This document shows, piece by piece, positions 52,734 through 63,089 of a stretch of 64,000 bases of DNA (within the stretch, counting starts at the first letter, position 1; each line of letters opens with the position of its first letter). The notes beneath the pieces are model-generated. The model was not told the DNA's origin. It did no database searches and worked only from the letters and a program-made list of their open reading frames with translations. A program made the translations under genes and the position numbers. The DNA is from Thermoanaerobaculia bacterium (GTDB lineage: Bacteria; Acidobacteriota; Thermoanaerobaculia; Multivoradales; Multivoraceae), in the NCBI GenBank assembly GCA_022822365.1, contig JAJEBV010000016.1, positions 215,051 through 279,050 of the forward strand, given 5' to 3'.

Positions 52734-55700
52734 ATGAATCCAACCGCGAACAGGATCCGCTTTCTGACCGCTGCCATCGTCGCCATGGCAGCCGGCACAC
52801 TGGCAACTGACCTTCACGCGATCGACGTCACGGACACGAGGCTGCTGTCACAGCCCGCCGTGAGCGCGGATCACGTGGCGTTCGCCTATGCCGGAGACCT
52901 GTGGATCGCCGGCCGCGACGGCTCCGGAGCGCGACGGCTGACGTCCCACGAAGGGACGGAGACCGGTCCCCGCTTCTCCCCCGACGGCACTCTCGTCGCG
53001 TTCAGCGCCGAGTACGACGGCAACATCGACGTCTTCGTCATGCCGGCCGCGGGCGGCGAGCCGAAGCGGCTCACCTGGCACCCGGGCGCAGACCTGGTCC
53101 AGGGCTTCACTGTCGACGGTTCAGCCGTGCTGTTTGCTTCCCAGCGCAGCATGTTCACGAACCGCCACTTCCAGCTCTTCACCGTGCCGCTCACCGGCGG
53201 GTTGCCCGCGAAGCTGCCGATTCCGCACGGATTGCGCGCCAGCTACTCGTCCGACGGCCGCCGCATCGCCTACATCCCGACGCCGGAGCGCTTCCAGCAG
53301 TGGAAGAACTACCGCGGCGGTACGACGTCCCGCATCTGGATCTACGACACCGCGGACCACTCGGTGCAGACGATCCCCCAACCCGAGGGCCGCTCGAACG
53401 ACACGAATCCGACCTGGATCGGCAACCGGGTCTTCTTCCGTTCCGACCGGGACGGCGAGTTCAACCTCTACTCCTTCGACACGGGCAGCGGCGAGATCGT
53501 CCGGCACTCCGAGTTCGAGGACTTCCACGTCGAGGATCTCTCGGGGTCCACGGACACGGTGATCTACGAACAGGCCGGCTACCTGCACCTCTACGAGCCG
53601 GCCTCGGACCGCCATGAGCGCCTGCGGATCGGCGTGGCGGCCGACCTGACCGAGACCAGGCCCCGCTGGGTCGAAGGACGGGAGAACATCCGCAGCGCGT
53701 CCATCTCTCCCACTGGCGCCCGCGCCGTGTTCGGATATCGCGGCGAGGTGCTGACCCTGCCGGCGAAGAAAGGCGACGCCCGCAACCTGACCCGGACGCC
53801 CGGCGTCCACGAGCGCGACCCGTCCTGGTCGCCCGACGGCGCCAGCATCGCCTTCTTCTCGGACCAGGGAGGCGAGTACGGTCTCCACGTCCGCGACCAG
53901 GAGAGCGGCGAGGTCCGCCGCTACGAACTGGGCGGCGAACGCGGCGGCAACGGCTTCTACCACGGCCCGGAGTGGTCGCCCGACGGGAAGAGGATCAGCT
54001 ACGTCGACAACTCGATGACGCTCTTCGTCATCGATCTCGATGACGGCGACGTAGCGAAGGTGGCGAGCGAGTACTACTACGGCCCCTCGTTCCCGCCCCG
54101 CCCCGGCCATTCCTGGGCTCCGGATTCACGCTACGTCGCCTACACCCTGAACACCCGCTCCTACATGCAGCAGGTGTTCGTCTACGACGTGGAAGCGCAG
54201 ACATCCCACCCGGTGACGGACGGGCTGAGCGAAGTCGGAGAGCCGGTCTTCGACCGGAGCGGCGACTACCTGTACTTCCGCGCCTCGACCGACGCCGGGC
54301 CGGTGAAGCACTGGTTCGCCATGTCGAACGCGGACATGGAACTGTCGAGCGCGATCTACGTTGCGGTGCTGCGCCAGGACGGGGAGTCGCCGCTTGCGGC
54401 GGAGAGCGACGAGGAGACGGTGGAGTCCGAGGAGGAGGAGGAAACCGGCGACGAGGCGGACGTAGCCGTGGCAGATGACGGCGAGGGCGGCGGGAGTAAC
54501 GGCGACCAGCCGCAGGTCGAGATCGACTTCGAGGGGCTGAATCAGCGCATCCTGGCGCTGCCGGTCCAGGCCGGCGGCTACAGCAACCTGGAGGCCGGCG
54601 AGGCGGGCAAGCTCTACTACGTCCGCAGTTCGCCGGCGGGCAGGTTCGGCGGCGGTGGCGGCGATCTCGTCCTCTTCAACCTGGAGGATCGCGAGGAGAC
54701 GGTGCTGCTCTCCGGCGTCGGCGGCTTCTCGCTGAGCGCCGACGGCAAGAAGCTGCTCTACGCCGGCCAGAACGACTTCGGCATCGCGAACGCCGGCGGC
54801 AAGATCGACCGTGGAGAGAGTGCCATCCCGGTCGGCAAGCTGACGGTGCGCATCGATCCTCGCGCCGAGTGGAAGCAGATCTACGACGAGGTCTGGCGAA
54901 TCAACCGCGACTACTTCTACGACCCCGGCATGCACGGGGCCGACTGGCCGGCGATGGCCGAGAAGTACAGCGGCTTCCTGGCCGACGTCGCCACCCGCGC
55001 CGACCTGAACAAGGTGCTGCGCTGGATGTGCAGCGAGATCGCGGTCGGCCACCACCGGGTCGGAGGCGGCGACCGCCGCGCCGATCCGGAGCGCGTCGGC
55101 GGCGGTCTGCTCGGCGCCGACTTCGAGATCGCCGACGGACGGTATCGCTTCGCTCACGTCCTGGGCGGTCTGAACTGGAACCCCGAACTGCGGGCGCCGC
55201 TCACCGAGCCGGGCGTCTCCGTTTCCGCCGGCGAGTATCTGCTCGCCGTCAACGGCGTCGACCTCGAAGCCTCGGACAACGTCTTCGAGCGCTTCGAGAA
55301 CACCGCCGGCAAGATCACGGACATCACGGTCGGCCCGAACGCGGACGGTTCCGGCTCGCGCACCGTGTCCGTCGTCCCGATCGGGAACGAATCGGCGCTC
55401 CGCAACCGCGAGTGGGTCGAGGGCAACCTGGCCAAGGTCGACGAGGCCACGGACGGCCGGGTGGCCTACGTCTACGTGCCGAACACGACCACCCTCGGCC
55501 ACACGTACTTCAAGCGCTACTTCTTTCCGCAGGTCCACAAGCAGGCCCTGATCGTCGACGAGCGCTTCAACGGCGGCGGCCAGGTCGCGGACTACTACAT
55601 CGACCACCTGCGGCGCCCGTACATCAGCCACTGGGCGACCCGCTACGGCGCCGATTTCCGCACCCCCAGCGCGGCCATCCTCGGGCCGAAGGTCATGATC

Positions 55701-56060
55701 ATCGACGAGACGGCCGGTTCCGGCGGCGACCTGCTGCCCTGGATGTTCCGCAAGCTCGGCCTGGGCCCGCTGGTCGGCAAGCGAACCTGGGGCGGCCTGG
55801 TCGGCACCCTTGGCTTCCCCGTCCTGATGGACGGCGGCTTCGTCACCGCCCCGAACCTGGCGATCTGGACCGAGGACGGCTTCGTCGTCGAGAACGTCGG
55901 CGTGCCGCCCGACGTCGACGTCGAGCAGTGGCCGGCGGACGTCATCGCCGGCCGGGACCCGCAGCTCGAGAAGGCGATCGAGATCGTCCTCGAGCAACTG
56001 GAATCGAACCCGACCGCCGAGCCGGCAAAGCCGCCGTTTCCGATCCGGGTGCGTCGTTAG
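52734..56060 (+). CDS. Tricorn protease-like S41 peptidase
   Basis: A 1108-residue protease. A signal segment, then an N-terminal propeller (WIAGRDGSGARRLTSHEGTE, RFSPDGTLVAFSAEYDG) and a second propeller to about residue 690, then a PDZ-like region and the C-terminal S41 domain. His773 or His774 (VGHHRV) and Ser996 (ETAGSGGD) are the likely catalytic pair. An acidic low-complexity insertion, rich in Glu/Asp, lies near residues 558-593. Tricorn proteases digest peptides released by other proteases; here an exported form is expected. GAGGGA precedes the ATG by 6 bases. Confidence 0.85.
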   Translation: MNPTANRIRFLTAAIVAMAAGTLATDLHAIDVTDTRLLSQPAVSADHVAFAYAGDLWIAGRDGSGARRLTSHEGTETGPRFSPDGTLVAFSAEYDGNIDVFVMPAAGGEPKRLTWHPGADLVQGFTVDGSAVLFASQRSMFTNRHFQLFTVPLTGGLPAKLPIPHGLRASYSSDGRRIAYIPTPERFQQWKNYRGGTTSRIWIYDTADHSVQTIPQPEGRSNDTNPTWIGNRVFFRSDRDGEFNLYSFDTGSGEIVRHSEFEDFHVEDLSGSTDTVIYEQAGYLHLYEPASDRHERLRIGVAADLTETRPRWVEGRENIRSASISPTGARAVFGYRGEVLTLPAKKGDARNLTRTPGVHERDPSWSPDGASIAFFSDQGGEYGLHVRDQESGEVRRYELGGERGGNGFYHGPEWSPDGKRISYVDNSMTLFVIDLDDGDVAKVASEYYYGPSFPPRPGHSWAPDSRYVAYTLNTRSYMQQVFVYDVEAQTSHPVTDGLSEVGEPVFDRSGDYLYFRASTDAGPVKHWFAMSNADMELSSAIYVAVLRQDGESPLAAESDEETVESEEEEETGDEADVAVADDGEGGGSNGDQPQVEIDFEGLNQRILALPVQAGGYSNLEAGEAGKLYYVRSSPAGRFGGGGGDLVLFNLEDREETVLLSGVGGFSLSADGKKLLYAGQNDFGIANAGGKIDRGESAIPVGKLTVRIDPRAEWKQIYDEVWRINRDYFYDPGMHGADWPAMAEKYSGFLADVATRADLNKVLRWMCSEIAVGHHRVGGGDRRADPERVGGGLLGADFEIADGRYRFAHVLGGLNWNPELRAPLTEPGVSVSAGEYLLAVNGVDLEASDNVFERFENTAGKITDITVGPNADGSGSRTVSVVPIGNESALRNREWVEGNLAKVDEATDGRVAYVYVPNTTTLGHTYFKRYFFPQVHKQALIVDERFNGGGQVADYYIDHLRRPYISHWATRYGADFRTPSAAILGPKVMIIDETAGSGGDLLPWMFRKLGLGPLVGKRTWGGLVGTLGFPVLMDGGFVTAPNLAIWTEDGFVVENVGVPPDVDVEQWPADVIAGRDPQLEKAIEIVLEQLESNPTAEPAKPPFPIRVRR

Positions 56061-56070
56061 CCAGAGATGG

Positions 56071-56100
56071 GTGTCGGTGCGCCGGCCTTCTGGCCGGCAT
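56071..56100 (+). repeat. Dispersed hairpin repeat, copy 7
   Basis: 30 bp identical to copies 3 and 6, starting 11 bases after the tricorn protease stop and ending 34 bases before the methyltransferase gene. Confidence 0.75.
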
Positions 56101-56134
56101 CCGGGGGCGAAGTCGAGTTCCAGCCCGCAGCCCT

Positions 56135-56938
56135 ATGAGCTTCTCCTACCTGCTACCCCGACTGCGCGCCGAGTGGCGCAAGCGCGCCGGCCGCGAGCTC
56201 TCGGCAGCCGACATCCATCCGCGCTTCAGGGACCGCGAACGGCACTTCCGGTCGCCGCCGATGACGGCGGAGATGGTGGCGGCGATCTCCCGCCTGTCGC
56301 CCCAGTTCCACCTCGAAGCCGGAGAGTCCTCACGGTCGTTCTGGGAACTGACCCAGAACGGCTCCTGCTGGGGTGAGTTCGACGCCGCCGAGCCCGTTCT
56401 TCGCTCGATGGCGCCGCCAGCCAGGGCGCTCGACATCGGCTGCGGGCTCGGCCGGTCGACCGCCTTCTTCCGGCGCGCCCTCGCCTGGAACGACACCGAA
56501 TTCCACCTCTACGACGGCGACGGCCCACGGATCGACTATCCCCGCAGCGGAGAACGCACCGATCGTTCCTTCTGCGGCGACCTCGGAACGCTACGCCAGG
56601 TGCTGGAACACAACGACGTCGGGAACTTTCGCATCTTCGATGCCCACGAACTGAACCACCGTCTGGACGCGCTGCCCGGCCCCTACGACCTCGTCTACTC
56701 CTTCTACGCCGCCGGCTTCCACTGGTCGCTCGCCGACTTCTGGAGCGAGTTCGAGGCGATCTCGCACGGCCGCACGGTCGGCATCTTCACGATCCACCGC
56801 AACTTCGAGGAGTTCCCGCAACTACGGAACTGGGGCTTCCGGATCGTCCCGTTCGAGCGCAGCCTGATCAAGGACCGGCCCCACCGCCTGCTCATCGCAG
56901 GTCGCGACGAGCTACTCCTCACCGACCTGGACAGCTAG
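56135..56938 (+). CDS. Class I SAM-dependent methyltransferase
   Basis: A 267-residue protein. The SAM-binding glycine-rich loop ALDIGCGLGRST is central (about residues 94-105), preceded by a helical cap with SPPMTAEMVAAISRLSP. FHLYDGDG may be the acidic strand 2. A putative sugar- or small-molecule-O-methyltransferase of the surface-polysaccharide type by size only. It has no close partner; a repeat copy follows. Confidence 0.65.
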   Translation: MSFSYLLPRLRAEWRKRAGRELSAADIHPRFRDRERHFRSPPMTAEMVAAISRLSPQFHLEAGESSRSFWELTQNGSCWGEFDAAEPVLRSMAPPARALDIGCGLGRSTAFFRRALAWNDTEFHLYDGDGPRIDYPRSGERTDRSFCGDLGTLRQVLEHNDVGNFRIFDAHELNHRLDALPGPYDLVYSFYAAGFHWSLADFWSEFEAISHGRTVGIFTIHRNFEEFPQLRNWGFRIVPFERSLIKDRPHRLLIAGRDELLLTDLDS

Positions 56939-56950
56939 AAACCGGACCAC

Positions 56951-56978
56951 TGGGTGCGCCGGCGCCCCCGCCGGCATC
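56951..56978 (+). repeat. Dispersed hairpin repeat, copy 8 (subtype 2)
   Basis: TGGGTGCGCCGGCGCCCCCG then CCGGCATC: stem GCCGGCG/CGCCGGC with a CCCC loop. It lies 12 bases after the methyltransferase stop, between two co-directional genes. Confidence 0.65.
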
Positions 56979-57060
56979 CGGGCCGAGCCGCCGACGGCGG
57001 CAAGGTTGAAACACAGACGCTACGCTACTCCCCACAACCAACAGCCCAGGGAGGAACGCG

Positions 57061-57471
57061 ATGCTCGACTCGCTCAAGAACTGCCAGCCCCAGACCTACG
57101 CCGCGATGCGGATCGTCGCCGGCTTCCTCTTCCTGTGGCACGGGGCGCAGAAACTCCTGGGCTTCCCGCTTCCGACTCCCGAAGGCGCTCCGACCTTCAT
57201 CCTCTACATCGCCGGGCCGATCGAGTTGATCGGCGGAGCGCTGATCATGCTCGGCCTGTTCACCCGTCCGGTCGCCTTCCTCGCCAGCGGCCTGATGGCC
57301 TTCGCCTACTTCATCGGCCACGTGTTCCGGCCGGTCGAGGACCCCGGTGTCTGGCACTACCTCCTGCCGCTCGTGAATCGGGGCGAAGCCGCCGTTCTCT
57401 TCTGCTTCCTGTTCCTCTACGTCGCCGCCAAGGGCAACGGCATGTGCAGCCTCGGCGGCGACGAGGACTGA
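57061..57471 (+). CDS. DoxX family membrane protein
   Basis: A 136-residue protein with four membrane segments. RIVAGFLFLWHGAQKLLGFP and GPIELIGGALIMLGLFTRP are the DoxX signature. Members take part in membrane-associated redox or sulfur chemistry, most without defined role. GGAGG lies 7 bases before the ATG. The gene is convergent with the SDR gene, 17 bases away. Confidence 0.82.
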   Translation: MLDSLKNCQPQTYAAMRIVAGFLFLWHGAQKLLGFPLPTPEGAPTFILYIAGPIELIGGALIMLGLFTRPVAFLASGLMAFAYFIGHVFRPVEDPGVWHYLLPLVNRGEAAVLFCFLFLYVAAKGNGMCSLGGDED

Positions 57472-57488
57472 AGCAGGCCTGAGGCGAC

Positions 57489-58259
57489 TCAGCTCACCGC
57501 GAAGATGCCGCCGTCGACGGGGATGGCGGCGCCGGTGACGTAGGCCGCTGCCCGGGACGCCAGGTAGATCGAAACGCCGGCCATGTCCTCGGGCGTGCCG
57601 ATCCGTTTGCGTGGGTTGCGGGCGCGGATCTCGTCGCCGAACTTCCTGAGGTTGTACTCCATCATCTTGCTCTCGAAGGGCCCCGGGCAGACGGCGTTCA
57701 CCGTGATGTCCTCGGGCGCCAGGCGGCGCGCCAGGGCACGAGTCAGGTGGATCATGCCGGCCTTGCTCGCGCTGTAGGGATAGTGCTCCTGCGGGTTCAC
57801 GTGCAGGCCGTCGATCGAGGCGATGTTGATCACACGAGCCGGATCGTCCTCCGTTGCCGCGGCGCGCAGCTCGGGGAGCAGCTTGACGGTCAGGTAGAAG
57901 GGCCCCTTCAGGTTGATGTCCATCACCTTGTCCCAGCCGGACTCGGGGAACTCCTCGAGCGGCGCTCCCCAGGCGGCGCCGGCGTTGTTCACGAGGATGT
58001 GAAGGCTGTCCTCGCGTTCCCGCAGCGCGGCACGAAAGCGCTCCACCCCTTCGATCGTCGACAGGTCGTTCGGCAGCGAGATGCACTCGCCGAGGGCGGA
58101 GAGTTCCTCGGCCATCGCGTCGCAGACGGCAGCCTTCCGGGAGCTGATGTACGTGCGCACGCCGTTCTCGACGTACCCCCGGGCGATCATCGCCCCGATG
58201 CCGCGGGACCCTCCGGTGACCACTGCCACCTTGCCGGCGACGTCGAACAGGTTCTTCAC
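57489..58259 (-). CDS. Short-chain dehydrogenase/reductase
   Basis: A 256-residue SDR. TGGSRGIG, NNAGAAWG and YSASKAG (catalytic Tyr/Lys) are all present. It should act on an alcohol or ketone. The GTG start lies 2 bases after the VWFA gene stop with GGGAGG in the upstream coding end, so it is the third gene of an operon with a Baeyer-Villiger enzyme and may provide or remove its ketone substrate. Confidence 0.85.
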   Translation of the reverse strand: MKNLFDVAGKVAVVTGGSRGIGAMIARGYVENGVRTYISSRKAAVCDAMAEELSALGECISLPNDLSTIEGVERFRAALREREDSLHILVNNAGAAWGAPLEEFPESGWDKVMDINLKGPFYLTVKLLPELRAAATEDDPARVINIASIDGLHVNPQEHYPYSASKAGMIHLTRALARRLAPEDITVNAVCPGPFESKMMEYNLRKFGDEIRARNPRKRIGTPEDMAGVSIYLASRAAAYVTGAAIPVDGGIFAVS

Positions 58260-58261
58260 GG

Positions 58262-60021
58262 CTAACCTCCCACGGTCAGGGCGTCGGTCAGCACGGATCC
58301 CGACCGCGCCGTCTGGTCCCAGAGTCCGAGCGCGATTCGGTGGCGCCCTCCGGGCAGACGGATTCTCAGGCCGGCCCGGTAGTGGCTTTCCAGGGCGTCC
58401 GCGAGCGCCTCCGCGGGCACCTCGAGCGGCACCTCCAGGTGTTGAGCCGCGGTCAGCTCGTCGTCCTCGTCCATGGCCACGACCACCAGCCGCGTGGCGG
58501 AACGGTGAACGCCGTCGACCTCGACCAGCTCCACGCTGCTGATCGGAAACTCGATCCACATCTGCACGTCGTAAAGGCCCTGACCTTCGACGGGCATGAT
58601 CGCGTCGACGTTCACCTCCATCCGGTGCGGGTTGTCGCTCTCACCGACGTACGCGGCCGCCAGCGCCCGCTCCGAGATGCGCGAGCGGACCCCCTTCTTG
58701 ACGTAGCTCCGCCGGTAGTCGGCCGAGGCGCCCCTGACTCCGCGCACCCGCACCTCGATCGAGGTGAACTCGCCCTCGACCTTGTTCGCCGACGAGAGTC
58801 CGAGCGAGTAGTACGACTGCATGCCGCCGACGGCCTGAGTCAGGACGCCGGTCAGGCTACCGCCGCCGGTGCGGCCGAAACCGCCCGTCCCTTCGGCCAG
58901 GTTGTGCAGCGCTTCGCGGCGGTCCGAGACCTCCATCAGCGCGCCGCGGCCCTTGGAGCGCCTGGCGCTCGTCGCGGCGTCGCCCGGCGGCGGCTTGGCC
59001 GCGAACAGCGTGACGCCGTAAGTGTTCGCCTCGGCGACGATGGCCTGAATCGTCGCGGTCGCCCGGAACTGCTCGACCTCCTGCTGCAGGCGGCCCACCT
59101 CCATGCTCGCATTGCGGTCGAAGACGCCGCCGGTGCCCGGTGTGCCGCCGGCCTGACCGCCGCCCGCCCTCTCGACCAGCGCGCCGGCGTCGCTGGCGCC
59201 ACCGGTGAGCAGGTCCTGGACGTGCTCCATCAGCGTGCCGAGGGGCCGCTCGGCCACGCCGTCGGAGACGAAGACGAGCGCCTTGCGGCCCTCGAGCCAT
59301 GCCAGCGTGCGCACGAAGTTCCCGAGCGCCTCGAAGCTGGCCTCCGAATCGTTGTAGACCTCGCGGGCGTAGGTCCTCATCTCGCCGAGCAGGGCGTCGA
59401 TCGCGAGGCCCGCGTTCTGGCGATCAAGCCGATCGCGGCTGCGCATCCGGTGGAAGATGTCCGTGACGGAGAGCTGGGCGCTCTGCCGGAGGCCGTCTCG
59501 CTGGTCGCCGACCGTCTCCTGACCCTTCAGGCCGTTCAGGGCGGTCCGGATCGCTCCCCAGTTCCGGGTGAAGCCCTGGACTACCCGCGGCTCCTGGTCA
59601 TGTGCGGCGATCATGAGCCGTACTCGACGATCCTCGAGGATCGTAGGCAGGTCGACCTCCAGTTCCGCCAACGCCCGGTCGCGGTTCGCGGACAGCATGT
59701 TGTGCTGATCGAAGTAGAGGACGAGCCAGATCGGCGCGTCCGCGTCCGGGTCTTCGCGGACGACTTCGTAGAAGTTCACGGGCTGGACCCGTTCGCCGTT
59801 CTCGAACACCTGGAAGTTGGAGAGTTCGAGACCGGTGACCGGCGCGCCCTGCCGATCGGTGACGTGGACGTCGACGTTCACGACCTCGACATCGACGGTC
59901 TCCTGGATGGCGCCGGCTGCGGGCTCAGCCTGTTGCTGGGCGGTGACGGCCGGCGCCGCGACCAGCAGCAACATGATGAAGCTGGAAACCAGGGAACAGG
60001 AAACGAGGCAGGTTCTGTATC

Positions 60022-60025
<4 letters not shown>
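58262..60025 (-). CDS. VWFA-related secreted protein, acidobacterial type
   Basis: A 587-residue exported protein. Signal peptide 1-29; an N-terminal region VDVEVVNVDVHVTDRQGAPV with SNFQVFENGERV is the acidobacterial VWFA-related signature, then a VWA-like core with LVLYFDQHNM, in which the DxSxS MIDAS motif is altered, and a long C-terminal part. Function unknown; the family is strongly enriched in Acidobacteriota. It overlaps the upstream monooxygenase stop by ATGA and is followed 2 bases later by an SDR. Confidence 0.82.
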
Positions 60026-61680
<1,655 letters not shown>

Positions 61681-61767
61681 GAACACGCCTAGTCGGCCGG
61701 GCCGGCGCAGCAACCCTTGGGGCCCCGACCACGACGACATCGAACTTCCGCATAGAGAGAGGATCGT

Positions 61768-62997
61768 ATGCTACGGAGCCATCCGCGTCCGGCGCCAACC
61801 GGCGGACGCGCCGCAGCCATGCCCGCCCTCGACGGACTCCGGATCCTCGACCTGACCCGCATCCTGGCCGGGCCGACGTGCACCCAACTCCTCGGCGACC
61901 TGGGCGCGGACGTGATCAAGGTCGAACGGCCCGGCCGGGGCGACGACACGCGCGGCTGGGGTCCTCCCTTCGTGAAGGACGCGAACGGCGAAGACACGAG
62001 CGAGAGCGCCTACTACCTCTGCGCCAACCGCAACAAGCGCTCGGTCGCGATCGATCTCGCGTCAGCCGAGGGCGCCGGCCTCGTCCGCCGGCTCGCCGCC
62101 CGCTCCGACGTCCTGATCGAGAACTTCAAGGTCGGCGCGCTCAGCCGCTACGGTCTCGGCTACGACGACCTCAGGGACGAGCTGCCGGGACTCGTCTACT
62201 GCTCGATCACCGGCTTCGGCCAGACCGGACCGAACGCGCACCGCGCCGGCTACGACCTGCTGGCGCAGGGTTACGGCGGCATCATGAGCCTCACCGGCGC
62301 GCCCGATGGCGAACCGATGAAGGTCGGCGTCGGCATCGCCGACATCATGTGCGGAATGTACGCGGCGACCGCGATCCTGGCGGCGCTACGGCACCGGGAC
62401 CGGACCGGTCGGGGCCAGCACATCGACGTCGCCCTGGTCGACGCCCAGTTGGCCTGGCTGGTCAACGAGGGATCGAACTATCTGATCTCCGGCGAGGTGC
62501 CGGAGCGGCGCGGCAACGAGCACCCGAACATCGTTCCCTACGGCGTGTTCGAAACCGCGGACGGCCACGTGATCGTCGCGGTCGGCAACGACGCCCAGTA
62601 CGAGCGGTTCTGCGAGTTCCTCGGCGCCTCCGAGCTGGCCTCGGACGACCGCTACCGGACGAACGCCGGCCGGCTCGCCCATCGGGACGAACTGGTAGCC
62701 CGGCTGTCGGGCCTTGTACGCAAGCTGACCAGCGCCGACGTGCTGACCGGTCTGGAAGCCCGCGGCATCCCCGGCGGCCCGATCCACGACCTCGAGGAGG
62801 CGCTGGCCTCGGACCAGGCGGAGGCCCGCGGCATGACGATCGACGTGCCGCATCCGCTGGCCGGAAGCGGCAGCGTCCGGCTGGTCGCCAACCCGATCAG
62901 GATGTCGGAAACGCCGGTGAGTTACCGGCGGTCCCCGCCTGTGTGCGGCGCCGACACGGACGAGGTGATCGCGGAACTGCTGGGGGACGAGGACTGA
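61768..62997 (+). CDS. CaiB/BaiF family CoA-transferase
   Basis: A 409-residue type III CoA-transferase. RILDLTRILAGPTCTQLLGD is the N-terminal signature, NKRSVAIDL and SITGFGQTGP follow, and the catalytic Asp lies in GIADIMCGMYAA. It moves CoA between acyl groups, as in oxalate, carnitine or bile-acid metabolism. Homologues usually start near the ATG at 61819, but only the ATG at 61768 has a ribosome binding site (GAGAGG, 5 bases away), so a 17-residue N-terminal extension is likely. Confidence 0.83.
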   Translation: MLRSHPRPAPTGGRAAAMPALDGLRILDLTRILAGPTCTQLLGDLGADVIKVERPGRGDDTRGWGPPFVKDANGEDTSESAYYLCANRNKRSVAIDLASAEGAGLVRRLAARSDVLIENFKVGALSRYGLGYDDLRDELPGLVYCSITGFGQTGPNAHRAGYDLLAQGYGGIMSLTGAPDGEPMKVGVGIADIMCGMYAATAILAALRHRDRTGRGQHIDVALVDAQLAWLVNEGSNYLISGEVPERRGNEHPNIVPYGVFETADGHVIVAVGNDAQYERFCEFLGASELASDDRYRTNAGRLAHRDELVARLSGLVRKLTSADVLTGLEARGIPGGPIHDLEEALASDQAEARGMTIDVPHPLAGSGSVRLVANPIRMSETPVSYRRSPPVCGADTDEVIAELLGDED

Positions 62998-63089
62998 CGC
63001 CGATTCCACCGGCGGCCTGCGACTCCGGTGGCAAAGCGGTGGTACGGTGGAAACACCACCCCGGCGACCCCACGCCCCTAGGAGACCAC

